A DNA stretch of 10,033 bases, taken from Cephalothrix simula (lineage: Eukaryota > Nemertea > Palaeonemertea > Archinemertea > Cephalotrichidae). Positions within the stretch are counted from its first letter, which is position 1; each line of letters begins with the position of its first letter. This document shows, piece after piece, positions 6,968 to 10,033 of this stretch. Where the stretch lies: assembly GCA_035591015.1 (NCBI GenBank), contig JAXIUW010238285.1:1-10033 (forward strand), read 5' to 3'. Both the position numbers and the translations under genes were made by a program. The notes under the pieces were generated by a model. It did no database searches, was not told where the DNA came from, and saw nothing but the letters and a program-made list of their open reading frames with translations.

Positions 6968-8500
6968 ATATGTACCCAGCTGCCCTAGCACTTTTTCTTT
7001 CTGATGCAAAAACAATTGTTGTCTTTTTATTTCAAAATTGGTCCAGTATTCATCGATTCGGTGAATCGCCTATATTTTTGTTAAAAGGGGGCTCTTCTAG
7101 AATGAGAGAAGACCTAAAATATATCCTGAGACTGAGCCGACAGGTATATTAAGATAATTTTCAAAAGATTTTTCTAGAATTGATTAGCCAGTACAAACTT
7201 AAAACAGTTTTTATGAAATGAGGAAATAAAAACTGAACGTTCCGGCTTTTGATGGTATCTATTGACTATCAGATTGCTATCAGACTATTTATTTATACCG
7301 ACTTAATCAACCAATCAGATCCTTTGATTTCTGTCGCGTAATCGATAACTGAAAAACTTGTCTAACCCGGAAATAGGATGTTGGTTTAGAAATTCTAAGG
7401 ACTAATTTAATTTAAGGACTAATTTTATATCAATTAAAAAGAAATTGTGATTTATAATAAATACCCATATAATAGTATAATAAGAAAACAACTTGAAACA
7501 AAATGTAAAAAAAAAACATAGATAACTGCTTATAAATAATTTATTTGCACCCCGCCGATTAAAATGTATACAGTCAATTTGCATTTTGGATTGGCACCTT
7601 GTGTATTAGCCTACAATTCGGTATTCCTGCACATAAAATTAGGTTTCCAGGCCGGACATCCAACTTCCGGTTTGGTAAGATTGATAAGAATTAAAAAACG
7701 CTCCTCTAATTTCAATCGAGATTTCAAGAAGGTATTCGTATATATATATCATTCTTTTAACTGTGCATGTTATGTGGGCACGTTTTTAGAGAATTCGTTA
7801 TTTCACTCTCATTGTTTAAATTAAATCTGAAATCAAAATATGTTAACTATAGGATTGATGAGTACCTTTAGACAATAAACAATGTATTTTGACACTTTTT
7901 AAAAATTTCTTCCTTCATTGTTCTCATGATATTAGTCGGATTACCAGGGGGTGAACCTGGAAGTGGTGTAGTTTTAATTTTATGACGGTTTCTAGACCAA
8001 CATTTTCCGTAGATTACGGTGCCATGGGCCAGTGTCAAATGTAAGATTATTTGGGTTGTGGGTGTCAAGACCCACATTTCAACAATCTAACGCGTGATGT
8101 CCGAGTTTGACTGACAGCTCCCCCTTGATTCAGGTATACATTTAAGTGAAAAGAGAGGGGTTCTTGAGCAATCAGTTTTTGATATAAAAATTTTATATGG
8201 AACGGTTCTGTTCCTTTTAACAAATTCGTTTTATTGGACTGTATAAACTGGTCAATAGAAATTTGATTCGATGCGGGGGATCGAATTACCGTGTGAATGA
8301 AAAATGACGTTCGTTAATCAGGTCATTTTAAAGTTGGCGGACCAAAACAATTTTTTTCGTTTTAGAAAAGCATTGTAATTTTCTATTTGGAAATTGGTAT
8401 TTCTTAATTCCGAAAATGAATGTTGAGACTGATATCAATCAAATGTCACAATGTCTTAGGCCTGATCCCAGAGAGAGAAAAAACTAAAAAGCTATGGAAT
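6968..8500. other. Long non-coding spacer, probably intron or intergenic
   Basis: About 1.5 kb with no recognisable exon, RNA gene or complete transposon. Small ORFs of 60-86 codons lack domains and carry AT-rich low-complexity residues. Minor structures are a direct repeat of TAAGGACTAATTT near 7396 and 7413, and a 7-bp-stem hairpin at 8057-8076 (TGTGGGT/ACCCACA). If block D is a terminal exon, part of this could be its upstream intron. Confidence 0.5.
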
Positions 8501-8516
8501 GTATCTCTTTTTTCAG
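8501..8516 (+). promoter_or_regulatory. Strong putative splice acceptor of block D
   Basis: ATCTCTTTTTTCAG is a near-ideal pyrimidine tract plus CAG. It lies just before the first finger and leaves AT before the first full codon TCA, the same phase as the acceptors of A, B and C. Confidence 0.7.
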
Positions 8517-9178
8517 ATTCAGGATATGCCTGTTTCAATTGTGGTAAATCATATAAAAGAAAATATGGCCTTGTAAGACATGTAACAAAAGAGCACAGTC
8601 TCAAGCCCATTTCATGCTCTGTGTGTCAAAAGAAGTTTGGGGTTCAGTATGAACTACGCCGTCATATAGATGCTGCTCACAATAATATAAAATATTCATG
8701 TTCCATTTGCTTTAAAGAATTTTCTCGGGAATTTAATCTAAAAAAGCATGTGCAGCGCCATCAAGGAATTTTTCCCTTCAAATGTGGACAGTGTTCCATG
8801 TCGTTCAGCTGTTCTCGACATCTTAAGTGTCATGAAGATAAACATGCTAATATAAAAGCGTTCGAGTGTAAAAGATGCAAGAAAAGTTTTCGATACCGAA
8901 GTTCGCTCAATGATCATTTGAAAACTTGCTCCATTGATTATGAACGTGTTAATTGCCAACACTGCTCCAAAACATTCAAAACGTTAAAACTACTGAGAGA
9001 GCACGAACTTTGCCATATAAGGAAATTGGTGTGTGAAGGATGTGGTTCGAATTTCAAACATCGAGGGTCGCTTTATAGACACCAAATAAAATGTATTCAT
9101 GGGCTTACAATAAAAAATACAAGCAAGGTCCGGTTAAGTAAAATTGGTAAGAAAAAACATTCTTCTTGTTTCATCTGA
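8517..9178 (+). CDS. C2H2/C2HC zinc-finger protein, terminal exon, seven fingers (block D)
   Basis: Probably a nuclear DNA-binding protein, not a close paralogue of A-C. After the acceptor, 219 residues are encoded up to TGA at 9176-9178. Fingers lie at about residues 5-26 (CFNC...H-x4-H), 33-54 (CSVC, x4), 61-81 (CSIC, x3), 89-109 (CGQC, x3), 117-137 (CKRC...HLKTC, a C2HC finger), 146-166 (CQHC, x3) and 172-194 (CEGC...HQIKCIH, C2HC or H-x5-H). The first finger, GYACFNCGKSYKRKYGLVRH, resembles the finger style of lola-type terminal exons. The tail is basic (KIGKKKHSSCFI). The frame is also open upstream to an ATG at 8420, adding 32 residues of ordinary sequence. I prefer the spliced start because that extension shows no domain and crosses a strong acceptor. 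No AATAAA lies close downstream; GATAAA at about 9186 is a possible variant. Confidence 0.88.
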
Positions 9179-9691
9179 TCAAATTGATAAAATTTAAATT
9201 TAGATTTAAACTAGTAAACGTTCTTTAACTGTGTATACATCTAAGTTATCACGAGTACCTTTACTTCACTTTTTGCGAACAAAAGTGACCTTATGCTATC
9301 GCCTAGTGTCTGTGTGTTTGTGCGTGTCATGTTTCTATCTATTGGTAATAGTAACATGCGGTCTAAAATGCCCCCTAAGGGTAGAAATAGCAAAACCGGA
9401 AGTTTAAAGGCCGCCATTTTGGATTTCTTATGCGTGTCCCAAAACAATTTTTCACCAATTTGTAGGGTACATATTGCTAAAGACTACATCTTTAGTTTTT
9501 TTGTACAGACCAAGCTTAGAAATGGAAAAAAAAATTAAAAATTAAAAAAAATCTTTTTTTTTTTCAATTTTTTTCCCGCCGCTAGATAATTTTGGATCAC
9601 GAACAAATAAAATTCATGTCATCTGGTCATTTTTGTGGGCTGACACAACACAATATATCGGTCACTTCAAAGATTCGTTTTCCTAAAATGC
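9179..9691. other. Downstream spacer, possible old repeat fragment
   Basis: No gene recognised. The stretch 9293-9440 (GTGTCTGTGTGTTTGTGCGT, then AAAACCGGAAGT and GGCCGCCATTTTGGATTT) has a composition unlike its surroundings and reads like a dispersed repeat fragment, but no ends were found. A/T runs follow (9525-9575). A 7-bp-stem hairpin, CTAAAGA/TCTTTAG, sits at 9477-9495. Confidence 0.35.
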
Positions 9692-9839
9692 GAGGGGTCG
9701 GACACCCCGGAAAAAAGTGTATAAGATTTGGGATTTTTTTGGGATTTGATTGAGATTTGGGATTTTTTTGGGGATATTTTCGAGATTTTTGGATTTTTTT
9801 GAGGAGGTGTACGAGATTTTTTTGGGTGTCAGACCCCTC
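9692..9839. mobile_element. 148-bp hairpin-ended T/G-rich element
   Basis: GAGGGGTCGGACACCC (9692-9707) and GGGTGTCAGACCCCTC (9824-9839) are complementary at 15 of 16 positions. The interior is strongly strand-biased, made of imperfect repeats of GAGATTTGGGATTTTTTTG-like units with almost no C. It could be a tiny MITE or a structured satellite-like fragment. No target duplication is clear. Confidence 0.55.
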
Positions 9840-9958
9840 ACTATATTGCGTGTCTAATCGAATCGATTTCAAAATAAACAGTATACTTGAATAGCATATA
9901 AAGATAACCAGAATACCGGTCCTTCAAAAATATACTTTTTGTGTCAGATGATCTCATA
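9840..9958. other. Short spacer
   Basis: AT-rich sequence with no recognisable feature. An AATAAA at about 9876 has no gene near enough to claim it. Confidence 0.35.
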
Positions 9959-10033
9959 CAGGGTGGCCACTCAACCTGGAAAACCTGGAATACCTGGAAA
10001 ATTCAGGGAATCAAAAAATGTGGCAAAAAAGTC
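9959..10033. mobile_element. Start of a CCTGGAAAA-repeat dispersed element, cut by the window
   Basis: CAGGGTGGCCACTCAACCTG opens a run of three imperfect 9-bp repeats (ACCTGGAAA, ACCTGGAAT, ACCTGGAAA), followed by ATTCAGGGAATC. The TGGAAA(A)TTCAGGGAA string is shared with the inner arm of the foldback element at 3730-3743, so the two may be related families. TA precedes it (9957-9958). Only the left end is visible. Confidence 0.5.

Noticed and set aside
6970-7152. 60-codon ORF just after copy C
   Set aside because: It is beyond the poly(A) signal, has no domain, and lacks a counterpart after A or B.
7564-7824. 86-codon ORF in the C-D spacer
   Set aside because: No recognisable motif, AT-rich codons and no splice or poly(A) context; cannot be told from chance.
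8265-8300. Possible tRNA-like string GGGGGATCGAATTACC
   Set aside because: No matching acceptor stem, D-arm or anticodon arm could be placed around it.
8420-8516. N-terminal extension of block D from an ATG
   Set aside because: The frame is open, but the 32 residues show no domain and cross a near-ideal splice acceptor. Kept only as an alternative start.
9627-9872. 81-codon minus-strand ORF rich in Lys, Ser and Pro
   Set aside because: The composition simply mirrors the T/G-rich repeats of the 148-bp element.

Overview
This looks like AT-rich nuclear DNA from a metazoan, most likely an arthropod. The evidence is C2H2 zinc-finger coding blocks behind AG splice acceptors, AATAAA poly(A) signals, and non-coding DNA full of small inverted-repeat transposons. 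There is nothing prokaryotic: no operons, no ribosome-binding sites and no closely packed ORFs. The order cannot be named from the sequence.

Layout: four C2H2 zinc-finger (ZF) coding blocks lie in a row on the + strand. Three of them (A about 319-1057, B about 2518-3289, C 6101-6831) are tandem paralogues. Homology extends from a few hundred bases upstream of the coding block to just past the poly(A) site. Once insertions are subtracted, the repeated unit is only about 1.1-1.3 kb and holds one recognisable exon. C is intact with seven fingers. A is a pseudogene with two frameshifts and a lost AATAAA. B carries a one-base frameshift near its 5' end. The fourth block, D (8517-9178), encodes seven fingers unlike those of A-C, two of them C2HC-like.

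Each block appears to start at a splice acceptor of the same phase (AG, two bases, then the first full codon). No start exon, ZAD, BTB or other N-terminal domain is visible. A reasonable reading is that these are terminal ZF exons whose 5' exon(s) lie outside the window, possibly alternative 3' exons sharing one 5' part, as in the insect lola or mod(mdg4) loci. Separate genes with distant first exons remain possible.

Between the blocks are non-autonomous mobile elements. The two clearest have an approximate empty site in a paralogous unit. One is an 839-bp G/C-run inverted-repeat element with TTAA/TTCA flanks (4443-5281). The other is a 600-bp TA-flanked element with CAGTACCC termini (5419-6018). 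There is also a foldback element with GTCGGC repeats (about 3575-4180), a 148-bp hairpin-ended T/G-rich element (9692-9839), and the start of a CCTGGAAAA-repeat element at the right edge. The window therefore records birth and decay of ZF exons: duplication, gain and loss of single fingers, changes concentrated at predicted DNA-contact residues, pseudogenisation and transposon invasion. The stretches 6968-8516 and 9179-9691 contain nothing else I can identify with confidence.
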